Source: DAOVQB01 sp023128935 (GTDB lineage: Bacteria; Eisenbacteria; RBG-16-71-46; CAIMUX01; WJJG01). From it: DNA of 8,704 nucleotides. Below are positions 1 through 5,626 of this stretch, one piece after another. The stretch is from the NCBI GenBank assembly GCA_030628905.1, contig DAOVQB010000194.1, forward strand, positions 1 to 8,704, in the 5' to 3' direction. The notes beneath the pieces were generated by a model. The model was not told the DNA's origin. It did no database searches and saw only the letters and a list, made by a program, of their open reading frames with translations. Position 1 is the stretch's first letter. Each line of letters begins with the position of its first letter. Both the position numbers and the translations under genes were made by a program.

Positions 1-554
1 CTCCCTGTTTCCTCCACCAAGACTGATCGTACCCATCGTGTGGCGGCGACCGGATCCATCTCCGGGCACAACCTCCCCCCCCATCATTGCCACCGATCTT
101 GCGGACAGCCAGACTCCTGGATTCGCTAACTGCTTGGCCTGCCGCCTGGTAGGTTGCCATCCTCAACGGAGCGGCGAGAAGTCCCACGTCACAACGCAGC
201 AACCAGAGGATGGGTCGGCGGCCATAAATGGGGTTCGAAGGCCAGACGGACAACCGCTGCAGATGCGCCGCAAGGAAGGGCATGCGCCTCAATCAACACC
301 ATCTGTCAATGACTCCATTTCCGCCGAATTCCGTCGGCACACATCTTGCCATTTACTGGACCAGGCATTGGGCAACAGGAGTTCAGGCCCGAAGCCTTCG
401 AGGGTCTGTTGGAGATAGCTTCCACCAACATACCCGCCACAAGGCGGGTATGTGTTGCTGCGGAAAGGATTCCAAGTGCGCGCATACCCGCCTTCCTGAA
501 TGCGTCAAATGGGAAACCGGTTGCGCTAAGCTGGCGGCGCATACTGAGCTATCG
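1..554. other. Left-end region without a supported gene
   Basis: Apart from the hairpin at 428-453 and the repeated 10-mer at 483-492, I find no recognised gene or RNA here. Open frames exist on both strands but resemble no known family. On the minus strand a GGAGG (72-76) in a G-run precedes two frames that stay open to the left edge: GTG 69 (reads M-P-G-D-G-S-G) and ATG 59 (reads M-D-P-V-A-A-T-R-W). A further GGAGG near position 11-15 could serve a gene starting just off the window. A next gene on the same strand is therefore plausible but undecided. A T-loop-like GGTTCGA near 233 has no matching tRNA arms. Confidence 0.4.
428..453 (-). terminator. Strong 11-bp hairpin downstream of ygiQ (possible terminator without U-run)
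   Basis: ACATACCCGCC (428-438) and GGCGGGTATGT (443-453) form a perfect 11-bp stem with a 4-nt loop, about 100 nt past the ygiQ stop. No T-run follows on either strand, so intrinsic termination is doubtful. The 10-mer CATACCCGCC recurs at 483-492, so the element may instead belong to a small dispersed palindrome family. Confidence 0.4.
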
Positions 555-2444
555 TCATCGGGGCTTTCTCCTGCCGCTCCTCCTCGGCTTCGGCAAGCTG
601 CTCCTCCTCGGCTTCGGCAAGATAGCTTCCAGGACCTTCCGCTGAGCCATGCGCTCTGCTGCCCCGCGCGGGACATGTATGGGTGCAAGCGTATCTCGGT
701 CCATGCCCGTTACGTACATGGCCGTGGAGACGGTACCTGGCGTTGGCGTGAAATCTTGAAACCGCCTAACGGAGAGACCCGTCTGCTTGACCTTGGCCAC
801 GAGACCCTCCATGTCCTTTAACGTACACCCGGGGTGCGCCGAGATGAAATAGGGCGTGAAATGCACGCTTCTCTTCTGTTTTGAAGCCATCACCCTGCAT
901 GTCTCGACAAATCTCGAAAGCAATCCTGGACTCCCTTTGTGCATGAGGCGCAGTAGTTCGCGCTCAGTGTGTTCAGGCGCGATCTTCATAGCGCCCGGCG
1001 TGTGGGATTTCAACAAGAGCGAGAGCAGGCGGGGCGTGCGCATTAGGAGTTCCATTCTGAGTCCCGACGATACGTAGACGTGCTTCACGCCTTTCACGCG
1101 GGCGACATTCTCCAACAGGTCCAAGAAGGAGGACTCATTCACACGCAGGTCAGGGCAAACGGTTGGATACAGGCAATCGTGTTTCCTGCAGGGTTTTGAC
1201 CGCCCGCAGGTTGCTCCGTAGAGGTTGGCTGTAGGACCGCCGAGATCACTAATCGTTCCAGAGAAGCCTTGCATATCGACAAGGCGCCGCACCTCTTCCA
1301 GGACTGAGTCCCGGCTGCGGCTGGTGACAGAAGGTCCCTGATGGCGTGCGATTGAACAGAAAGAGCAGTTGCCAAAGCACCCCCTGACGATCGTTATGGA
1401 ATGCTGGATTGTCCGATAGGCAGGGATCTTCCCAGCAGAGGGATGCGGGCGACGGGTGAAAGGCAGAGCATAGAGCCTGTCCAGCTCGGTGGTGCTCAGG
1501 GGAATGGCGGGTTGGTTTTGAAGAACCCACATCGATTGCTGGCGCTGCAGCAATGGAGTAGTTGAACGAGCTCTCGCGTGCCGATCTACTGAAAGCTCCG
1601 CTTTCATGAAGTTTCCGACGTCGGCTTGGATATCGTCCCAGGACGACAGCACGAGAGGCGACCGAGTAAACGTTCTTTCGTTCTTCTGGCCATCACTAAG
1701 TCTCTCGCAAGTTCCCGCAATGCCCGTCGGTTCTATCCTCTGTGCAAGGCTCCGCGCAATCTCGAGAGAAGCCCGCTCCCCCATGCCGAACACGAGAAGA
1801 TCCGCCTTGGCATCCGCCAGAACAGAAGCACGCAGCTTGGACTGTTGGTAATCATAGTGTACGAATCGCCTGAGTGAGGCCTCGAGTCCGCCCAGTACAA
1901 GTGGTACATCCCGATAGGCGGCTCTGGCCAAATTCGCGTAGCGGATAGTTGCCCGATCAGGTCGTCGCCTCGAGGTCTTGCTGCGTACGTCTCCGAAATA
2001 GGGGTTGCCATCGGGCGAATAGGGATCTCGCTCTCTGACCTTCGCGTTCCCAGTGTAGTTGGACAGAATGGAATCGACATTCCCCGCCGTGATCCCAAAG
2101 AAGAGGTGCGGCCGTCCAAAGGTCCTAAAGTCATCCGGGTTGTGGTGATGAGGTTGCGCGAGAATAGCTACCCGATACCCGTGCGTTTCGAGCCAGCGTC
2201 CTATCAGCGCCACTCCAAAAGATGGGTGATCGACGTAAGCGTCTCCAGTAACCAGAACCACATCAACATGGTCCCAGCCCAGGGCGAGCATCTCCTGCCT
2301 GGTTGCCGGCAAGAATGTGGTATCAGGTGCACTCAAATCTCGCTCAGCTCTTCTTGAAACACAGGGCCATCCCCTCTCGCACCAGTCAACTGCCTCAGGG
2401 AAGCTGGGAACTGATCTGATCTCATGTGCCGCCTGCACATTCAC
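555..2444 (-). CDS. ygiQ: YgiQ-family (UPF0313) radical SAM protein with shortened, repeat-derived C-terminus
   Basis: The predicted protein is about 629 residues. The N-terminal domain contains V-L-V-T-G-D-A-Y-V-D-H-P-S-F-G, L-F-F-G-I-T-A-G-N and L-G-G-L-E-A-S-L-R-R, hallmarks of YgiQ. The radical SAM cluster motif is C356-F-G-N-C360-S-F-C363, followed by S-D-L-G-G-P-T-A-N and a Cys-rich segment (C-G-R-S-K-P-C, C-L-Y-P-T-V-C). The biochemical role of the family is unknown. Start choice is uncertain: GTG 2444 and GTG 2438 overlap mogA by about 20 nt, and TTG 2336 would begin just before the conserved F-L-P-A-T-R-Q-E-M. The ATG at 2570 reads through mogA and is rejected. The C-terminus stops soon after M-Y-V-T-G and M-A-Q-R-K-V-L, lacking the usual end of the family's C-terminal domain. 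It finishes with L-P-K-P-R-R-S twice and further Arg/Lys. Confidence 0.9.
   Translation of the reverse strand: MNVQAAHEIRSVPSFPEAVDWCERGWPCVSRRAERDLSAPDTTFLPATRQEMLALGWDHVDVVLVTGDAYVDHPSFGVALIGRWLETHGYRVAILAQPHHHNPDDFRTFGRPHLFFGITAGNVDSILSNYTGNAKVRERDPYSPDGNPYFGDVRSKTSRRRPDRATIRYANLARAAYRDVPLVLGGLEASLRRFVHYDYQQSKLRASVLADAKADLLVFGMGERASLEIARSLAQRIEPTGIAGTCERLSDGQKNERTFTRSPLVLSSWDDIQADVGNFMKAELSVDRHARARSTTPLLQRQQSMWVLQNQPAIPLSTTELDRLYALPFTRRPHPSAGKIPAYRTIQHSITIVRGCFGNCSFCSIARHQGPSVTSRSRDSVLEEVRRLVDMQGFSGTISDLGGPTANLYGATCGRSKPCRKHDCLYPTVCPDLRVNESSFLDLLENVARVKGVKHVYVSSGLRMELLMRTPRLLSLLLKSHTPGAMKIAPEHTERELLRLMHKGSPGLLSRFVETCRVMASKQKRSVHFTPYFISAHPGCTLKDMEGLVAKVKQTGLSVRRFQDFTPTPGTVSTAMYVTGMDRDTLAPIHVPRGAAERMAQRKVLEAILPKPRRSSLPKPRRSGRRKPR
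576..621 (-). repeat. 24-bp tandem duplication encoding the basic tail of YgiQ
   Basis: A 22-base segment (GCTCCTCCTCGG on through CGGCAAG) occurs at 576-597 and again at 600-621 without a mismatch, a 24-bp period. The minus strand reads L-P-K-P-R-R-S-S then L-P-K-P-R-R-S-G, ending R-R-K-P-R and stop. The period is eight codons, so copy changes keep frame. Confidence 0.9.
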
Positions 2445-2919
2445 TGGCCATCCCCAAGAGGGTCTCCAGCGCGTGTGGCAGGATTGGCAAAAGCGTCCCC
2501 AGCCCCTCCCGGACTGCCTTCGGACTTCCGGGCATGTTGATGATGAGCGTCTGTCCGGCAATGCCGGCAACGCCGCGACTCAGCATCGCCTTTGGCGTGT
2601 GTTCGAAACCCTTCAACCGCAATAACTCGGCAAATCCAGGGGCGGGGCGTTCGATCACCTCTTGTGTAGCCTCCGGCGCATTGTCACGCGGCGCAAGGCC
2701 CGTCCCTCCTGCAGTGATGACCAGCGAAACGTTCGGGTTCAGGACCAGTCTCCGGAGTTCTTGTACAATTGTCTGTCGATCATCGGGAATGATCGCCGTG
2801 TGGGCCAGATGGAGATCAGTATCCTGCAGAATCTCCTGGCAGGCGGGGATGACCTTGTCTTCTCTCTCACCGGCCGAACGCGAATCACTGAGCACCAGCA
2901 AGGCTATCTGGAATGACAT
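2422..2919 (-). CDS. mogA: Molybdopterin adenylyltransferase, MogA/MoaB family
   Basis: MogA activates molybdopterin by adenylylation, producing the substrate MoeA uses for metal insertion. The 165-residue protein has L-L-V-L-S-D-S-R near the start, P-D-D47 in the region of the first catalytic aspartate, the hallmark T69-A-G-G-T-G-L-A-P-R-D79-N-A-P-E-A-T85, and I-N-M-P-G-S-P-K-A-V-R-E near the C-terminus. Length is normal for single-domain MogA/MoaB. MogA and MoaB cannot be separated firmly by sequence; the context with MoeA favours the adenylyltransferase role. The ATG 2919 has GGGGG nine bases upstream, and it lies inside the MOSC-2 gene. Its end overlaps the likely start of ygiQ. Confidence 0.94.
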   Translation of the reverse strand: MSFQIALLVLSDSRSAGEREDKVIPACQEILQDTDLHLAHTAIIPDDRQTIVQELRRLVLNPNVSLVITAGGTGLAPRDNAPEATQEVIERPAPGFAELLRLKGFEHTPKAMLSRGVAGIAGQTLIINMPGSPKAVREGLGTLLPILPHALETLLGMASECAGGT

Positions 2920-3340
2920 CGATTCTATCCCCCGCCCTAACCGATCCGTCCTCTATCACCGTGCAGAAGATTCCCTCCCGGGGCATGACGCAGTCTCCGG
3001 CAGCCCGATAGATCGCACAGCCCTGGTGACACTGTTTGCCGATCTGGGTTATCTCAAGCACAACTGATCCTCCCACCTTGAGTCTGCAACCGACGCGCAG
3101 GTTCCGGAGATCGATCCCACGAGTCAGCACATTCTCCGCGAACCCGCCAGGGGGGATGCAGGTGCCCCGCCGCCTCATCTGCTCGACCGACTCGTCCGAC
3201 AGAAGGCTGATCTGGCGGTGCCAATCACCCCCGTGGGCGTCCCCGCGAATCCCGAGGCCCCTGGCGCACTCGATTGCATCGACAGGTTCCTTCTGAATCC
3301 CACGTCTGTCGCTGATACAGACGGCTAGGACTTCTCCCAT
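2885..3340 (-). CDS. MOSC domain protein 2 (cysteine-containing)
   Basis: This is a second 151-residue single-domain MOSC protein, exactly the same length as MOSC-1 and clearly a tandem paralog. It keeps the typical segment T-Q-I-G-K-Q-C104-H-Q-G-C108-A-I-Y followed by G-D-C117-V-M-P-R-E-G-I-F, which is the usual form in Clostridia-type MOSC proteins. The cysteines are candidates for persulfide or metal handling when the cofactor is matured or delivered; this is inference from the MOCO sulfurase relationship. The ATG 3340 start is preferred because GGGGAG lies 8 nt upstream and the paralog alignment begins there. A GTG at 3436 overlapping the MOSC-1 stop (GTGA) would add 32 residues unlike anything in the family. 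The 3' end overlaps mogA by 35 nt, so the two are probably translated together. Confidence 0.92.
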   Translation of the reverse strand: MGEVLAVCISDRRGIQKEPVDAIECARGLGIRGDAHGGDWHRQISLLSDESVEQMRRRGTCIPPGGFAENVLTRGIDLRNLRVGCRLKVGGSVVLEITQIGKQCHQGCAIYRAAGDCVMPREGIFCTVIEDGSVRAGDRIDVIPDSLAGAQ

Positions 3341-3398
3341 GAGCCCCTCTCCCCGTTCTTCGCAGAGTGCGTCTATTGCTGACCCGCCCGCCCGGCGT

Positions 3399-3451
3399 CT
3401 TGGGTCACTCACCGCCAGCCAGGCGACTTGAGTCACTCACCGTCGGCCAGG
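3399..3451 (-). repeat. Imperfect 28-bp tandem duplication spanning the MOSC-1 stop codon
   Basis: On the plus strand, 3399-3423 and 3427-3451 match at 22 of 25 positions with a 28-bp period (each begins CTTG.GTCACTCACCG or CTTG.AGTCACTC-like sequence). On the minus strand the first copy encodes the real MOSC-1 end (L-A-D-G-E-stop). The second lies just past the stop and would read L-A-G-G-E-stop in a shifted frame. The period is not a multiple of three, unlike the coding repeats nearby. Confidence 0.8.
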
Positions 3452-3888
3452 GTACCTGGAAGAAGATCAATGCTGTCTCCCGCCCTGACAAAGCCACCTT
3501 TCAGCACGCGCGCAAAAACCCCTTCAGTAGTCAGGATGCGCTGGCCAGCAGCGTCGTAGGCCTCGAAGTGCTCCTCGGATTCCTTGCCGATCTGGGTCAC
3601 TTCAAGGAAGACGGAAGATCCAACGCGGATCCTCTGACCAATCGGCAATGACTTCAGTTCAACGCCGCGCGTCAGCAAATTCTCGCCGAACTCACCCGGG
3701 CCCACGATTAAGCCCTTTCTCCGCAGATCGTCTGCTGACTCGGTGGCAAGCAGACTCACCTGCCGGTGCCAATCCCCAGCATGTGCATCCCCCCGGAATC
3801 CGAAGTCCTTGATGCACTCTCCCACTTGTACAGGCTGCTTGCCCGTTCCCCGCTGCTCGCTGATACACACAGCCAGGATCTCTCCCAA
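3433..3888 (-). CDS. MOSC domain protein 1 (variant lacking the conserved cysteines)
   Basis: This 151-residue protein consists of a single MOSC domain, the beta-barrel related to the C-terminus of molybdenum cofactor sulfurase. It starts M-G-E-I-L-A-V-C-I-S and has G-D-A-H-A-G-D-W-H-R-Q-V-S-L-L and F-G-E-N-L-L-T-R-G, the family signatures, then V-T-Q-I-G-K. It aligns without gaps to MOSC-2. Where MOSC-2 has C104, C108 and C117, this copy has S104, F108 and R117, so the sulfur-carrying cysteine proposed for MOSC domains is missing. It may instead bind the cofactor without sulfur transfer, or belong to a natural cysteine-free subfamily. The start is TTG 3888, chosen because AAAGGAG lies 8 nt upstream and the alignment with MOSC-2 begins there. 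The function is not established for stand-alone bacterial MOSC proteins. Confidence 0.92.
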   Translation of the reverse strand: MGEILAVCISEQRGTGKQPVQVGECIKDFGFRGDAHAGDWHRQVSLLATESADDLRRKGLIVGPGEFGENLLTRGVELKSLPIGQRIRVGSSVFLEVTQIGKESEEHFEAYDAAGQRILTTEGVFARVLKGGFVRAGDSIDLLPGTLADGE

Positions 3889-4045
3889 AGGATCCGCTCC
3901 TTTCCCGATGCAATGGGCAGCACCTCACCGGGGCCACCCCTGGCCGTCTTATTGCAATGCCCCGCCGACACGCTACGGCCCATAGGGCGGCATCTCGCCA
4001 CGGCCGCCCAGATGCCCTCGACCGCGGACCGTGCGGATTGGACAC
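3889..4045 (-). other. 157-nt gap between moaC and MOSC-1, with a GC-rich hairpin
   Basis: No coding frame here looks real. The strand read by the operon can fold a 7-bp stem GGGCGGC (4009-4003) with GCCGCCC (3991-3985) around an 11-nt loop. A second short inverted repeat, GGCC around AGGGGT, lies nearer to MOSC-1. There is no T-run after the stem, so this is not a standard intrinsic terminator. It could modulate read-through or processing between the moa genes and the MOSC/mogA/ygiQ part. Confidence 0.4.
3897..3903 (-). promoter_or_regulatory. Ribosome binding site supporting the TTG start of MOSC-1
   Basis: AAAGGAG on the minus strand lies 8 nt before TTG 3888. No ATG or GTG in frame sits better, so this site decides the unusual start codon. 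Confidence 0.65.
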
Positions 4046-4516
4046 CTACGCCCGCTTGAACGCTCCCGATTTGCCGCCTGTTTTCTCCAGCAAGCGGATG
4101 TTACCGAGAACCATGCCTTTATCTACCGCCTTGCACATATCATAGATTGTGAGCGCAGCAACCGATACCGCGGTCAAGGCCTCCATCTCCGCCCCAGTAC
4201 GGCCCCTGAGTTTTACGCTGGAAGCGATCGCGACTCGGTCATCAAGAATGTCGAATTGAAGGTCAATGTGGTCCAGGAGGAGTGGGTGGCAGAGTGGGAT
4301 CAGCTCCGCCGTACGCTTGGCCGCCAGGATCCCAGCCGTCTTGGCAACAGACAGCACATTCCCCTTGGCGATTTCGCCCGCCCGCAGGAGTTCGATGATT
4401 TCCGCCGACATGGAAACCTCTCCTGCGGCCACCGCCCTCCTGCTGGTCCTGTCCTTGTGGGCCACATCCACCATCCGCACATTGCCCTGCTCGTCAAGAT
4501 GGCTAAGCTCTCCCAC
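4046..4516 (-). CDS. moaC: Cyclic pyranopterin monophosphate synthase MoaC
   Basis: MoaC converts the MoaA product into cyclic pyranopterin monophosphate (precursor Z). The 156-residue protein carries the family hallmarks: H-L-D-E-Q-G-N-V-R-M-V-D-V at the N-terminus, K51, P74-L-C-H77-P for the active-site histidine, E110-M-E112-A-L, and D126-M-C-K129-A-V-D-K-G-M, whose Asp and Lys match the catalytic pair of E. coli MoaC. It closes with E-K-T-G-G-K-S-G. The start is GTG 4516, which has a perfect GGAGG seven bases upstream. Length is normal for the family. Its 15-nt spacing to moaA indicates one transcript. The next gene is 157 nt further on. Confidence 0.97.
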   Translation of the reverse strand: MGELSHLDEQGNVRMVDVAHKDRTSRRAVAAGEVSMSAEIIELLRAGEIAKGNVLSVAKTAGILAAKRTAELIPLCHPLLLDHIDLQFDILDDRVAIASSVKLRGRTGAEMEALTAVSVAALTIYDMCKAVDKGMVLGNIRLLEKTGGKSGAFKRA

Positions 4517-4523
4517 GACCCTA

Positions 4524-4528
4524 CCTCC
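4524..4528 (-). promoter_or_regulatory. Ribosome binding site of moaC
   Basis: GGAGG on the minus strand, 7 nt before GTG 4516 and just after the moaA stop. It fixes the GTG start of moaC. Confidence 0.75.
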
Positions 4529-4531
4529 GAT

Positions 4532-5503
4532 CTACCCGCCGAATGCCGACATGGTATCGATCTCATATTCCCCAAATGATGCCTTCTTTGAGCGAATGAT
4601 GCCCCGCAGATACTCCTCCAGCCCGTGCGGGTCAAACTTGGGCCGGATGAACCTGATCAGGTCGAAGCTCACGCTGCTCGCCAAGCATGGCTTCAGGCGA
4701 CCATCCCCTCGCAGGCGAATCCGATTGCACGCACGACAGAATGGGCGACTGATCGATGAAATGAAACCACAGGTGGCGCCAGTGCCCTCGATCCGGTACA
4801 CCTCCGCCGCGCCATGCGGATCGGCGGCGCGCACATCGCCGTCGATGCCAATTGGCGACAGACCGTACCGGCTCTCGACGATAGCCTTGATCCGGTCATT
4901 CGAGACGAACTTCAAGTGGGCGCCACCCAGAACCGGCATGAGTTCAATGAAGCGAACCTGCAGGCATCTGTCTATGCCAAAGGCAATGAGATCTAGAACC
5001 TCATCGAGCGTGGTATCCATGGAGACAATGTTCAGTTTGATTGGACTGAACCCAACCTCTCGAGCCGCCGCAATGCCGAGCAGCACCTGATCCAGACCGT
5101 CTACATGGGTGATCTCCTTGAACCTGTCGCGCCGCAGTGTGTCTAGACTGATGTTGATTCTCTCGAATCCCGCCGCTCGAAGGGTGGCAGCCACCGGCTC
5201 GAGGTAGTACGCATTGGTCGTAAGCGACAGATCGTTGATGGCAGGGATAAGCCCAAGTGACCTCATGAACGGAATTGCGCCTCTGCGCACTAGCGGCTCC
5301 CCACCGGTGACCCTAACCTTGTTAAAGCCGAGGCGGGAGGCCATGAGCCGCACGACCTCGAAGAGCTCCTCGAAGCTCAACATGTCCGCATGGCGCACTT
5401 TTCTCACGCCCGCAAGTGGCATGCAATAGCCGCAACGGAAGTTGCAGCGGTCCGTTATCGAGACACGGAGGTAGTTAATTGTGCGGCCGGTGGCATCCTT
5501 CAT
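4532..5503 (-). CDS. moaA: GTP 3',8-cyclase MoaA (radical SAM)
   Basis: MoaA performs the first step of molybdenum cofactor synthesis. It converts GTP to 3',8-cyclo-7,8-dihydro-GTP with S-adenosylmethionine and two 4Fe-4S clusters. The 323-residue product has the N-terminal cluster motif C20-N-F-R-C24-G-Y-C27, the SAM-contact segment T66-G-G-E-P-L71, and the C-terminal GTP-binding cluster C256-x-x-C259 with C273 fourteen residues on (N-R-I-R-L-R-G-D-G between). It ends S-A-F-G-G; the terminal Gly-Gly is the conserved tail that MoaA enzymes need for activity. Length and motifs are complete, so it should be active. The ATG at 5503 is preceded by GAGGAAG (5515-5521). MoaC follows 15 nt downstream, consistent with the two enzymes acting in sequence. 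Confidence 0.97.
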   Translation of the reverse strand: MKDATGRTINYLRVSITDRCNFRCGYCMPLAGVRKVRHADMLSFEELFEVVRLMASRLGFNKVRVTGGEPLVRRGAIPFMRSLGLIPAINDLSLTTNAYYLEPVAATLRAAGFERINISLDTLRRDRFKEITHVDGLDQVLLGIAAAREVGFSPIKLNIVSMDTTLDEVLDLIAFGIDRCLQVRFIELMPVLGGAHLKFVSNDRIKAIVESRYGLSPIGIDGDVRAADPHGAAEVYRIEGTGATCGFISSISRPFCRACNRIRLRGDGRLKPCLASSVSFDLIRFIRPKFDPHGLEEYLRGIIRSKKASFGEYEIDTMSAFGG

Positions 5504-5506
5504 TGT

Positions 5507-5626
5507 CTAGATGACTTCCTCTTGGATCGTGCCCTCATCTGATAGGCAAATATCCCGATGATAGCTGGCCCTGATGCGGCCATAATCCTCGGCGCAAACC
5601 GCTATTGCTCGCGCGAAGCTTTTCAA
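5507..5626 (-). CDS. Possible 39-residue small protein between moeA and moaA (uncertain)
   Basis: The moeA-moaA gap is open in one minus-strand frame. A TTG at 5626 shares TTGA with the moeA stop, and the frame ends with TAG at 5507, only 3 nt before the moaA ATG. The peptide would begin M-K-S-F-A-R-A-I-A-V-C and end T-I-Q-E-E-V-I; the E-E-V codons supply the moaA Shine-Dalgarno. I recognise no family and see no membrane segment. Against it: the only start is TTG, there is no convincing ribosome binding site, and 40 open codons can occur by chance at this base composition. The geometry (overlap at one end, 3-nt gap at the other) is the reason to list it. The alternative is an untranslated spacer. 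Confidence 0.25.
   Translation of the reverse strand: MKSFARAIAVCAEDYGRIRASYHRDICLSDEGTIQEEVI

Noticed and set aside
215..260. tRNA, suggested by a GGTTCGA T-loop-like sequence
   Set aside because: The flanking bases do not form a T-arm, and no acceptor or anticodon arm could be found.
38..418. A 126-codon plus-strand open frame in the left intergenic region
   Set aside because: The composition is low-complexity Pro/Ser/Arg, there is no ribosome binding site, and it has no recognisable domain.
228..821. A 197-codon plus-strand open frame at the left end
   Set aside because: It runs antisense over the 3' end of ygiQ, has no family resemblance, and its repeats are just the complement of the YgiQ tail.
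2445..2570. Upstream ATG start for ygiQ at 2570
   Set aside because: The added residues are a shifted reading of mogA's conserved C-terminal codons and match nothing in the YgiQ family.
2426..3067. A 213-codon plus-strand open frame opposite mogA and MOSC-2
   Set aside because: It is antisense to mogA and MOSC-2, both of which carry complete family signatures.
3341..3436. GTG 3436 as the MOSC-2 start
   Set aside because: It overlaps the MOSC-1 stop attractively, but adds 32 residues absent from the paralog. ATG 3340 has a strong GGGGAG site.
4266..5090. A 274-codon plus-strand open frame opposite moaC and moaA
   Set aside because: It is antisense to two genes with full catalytic motifs; the long frame is a shadow of their GC-rich codons.
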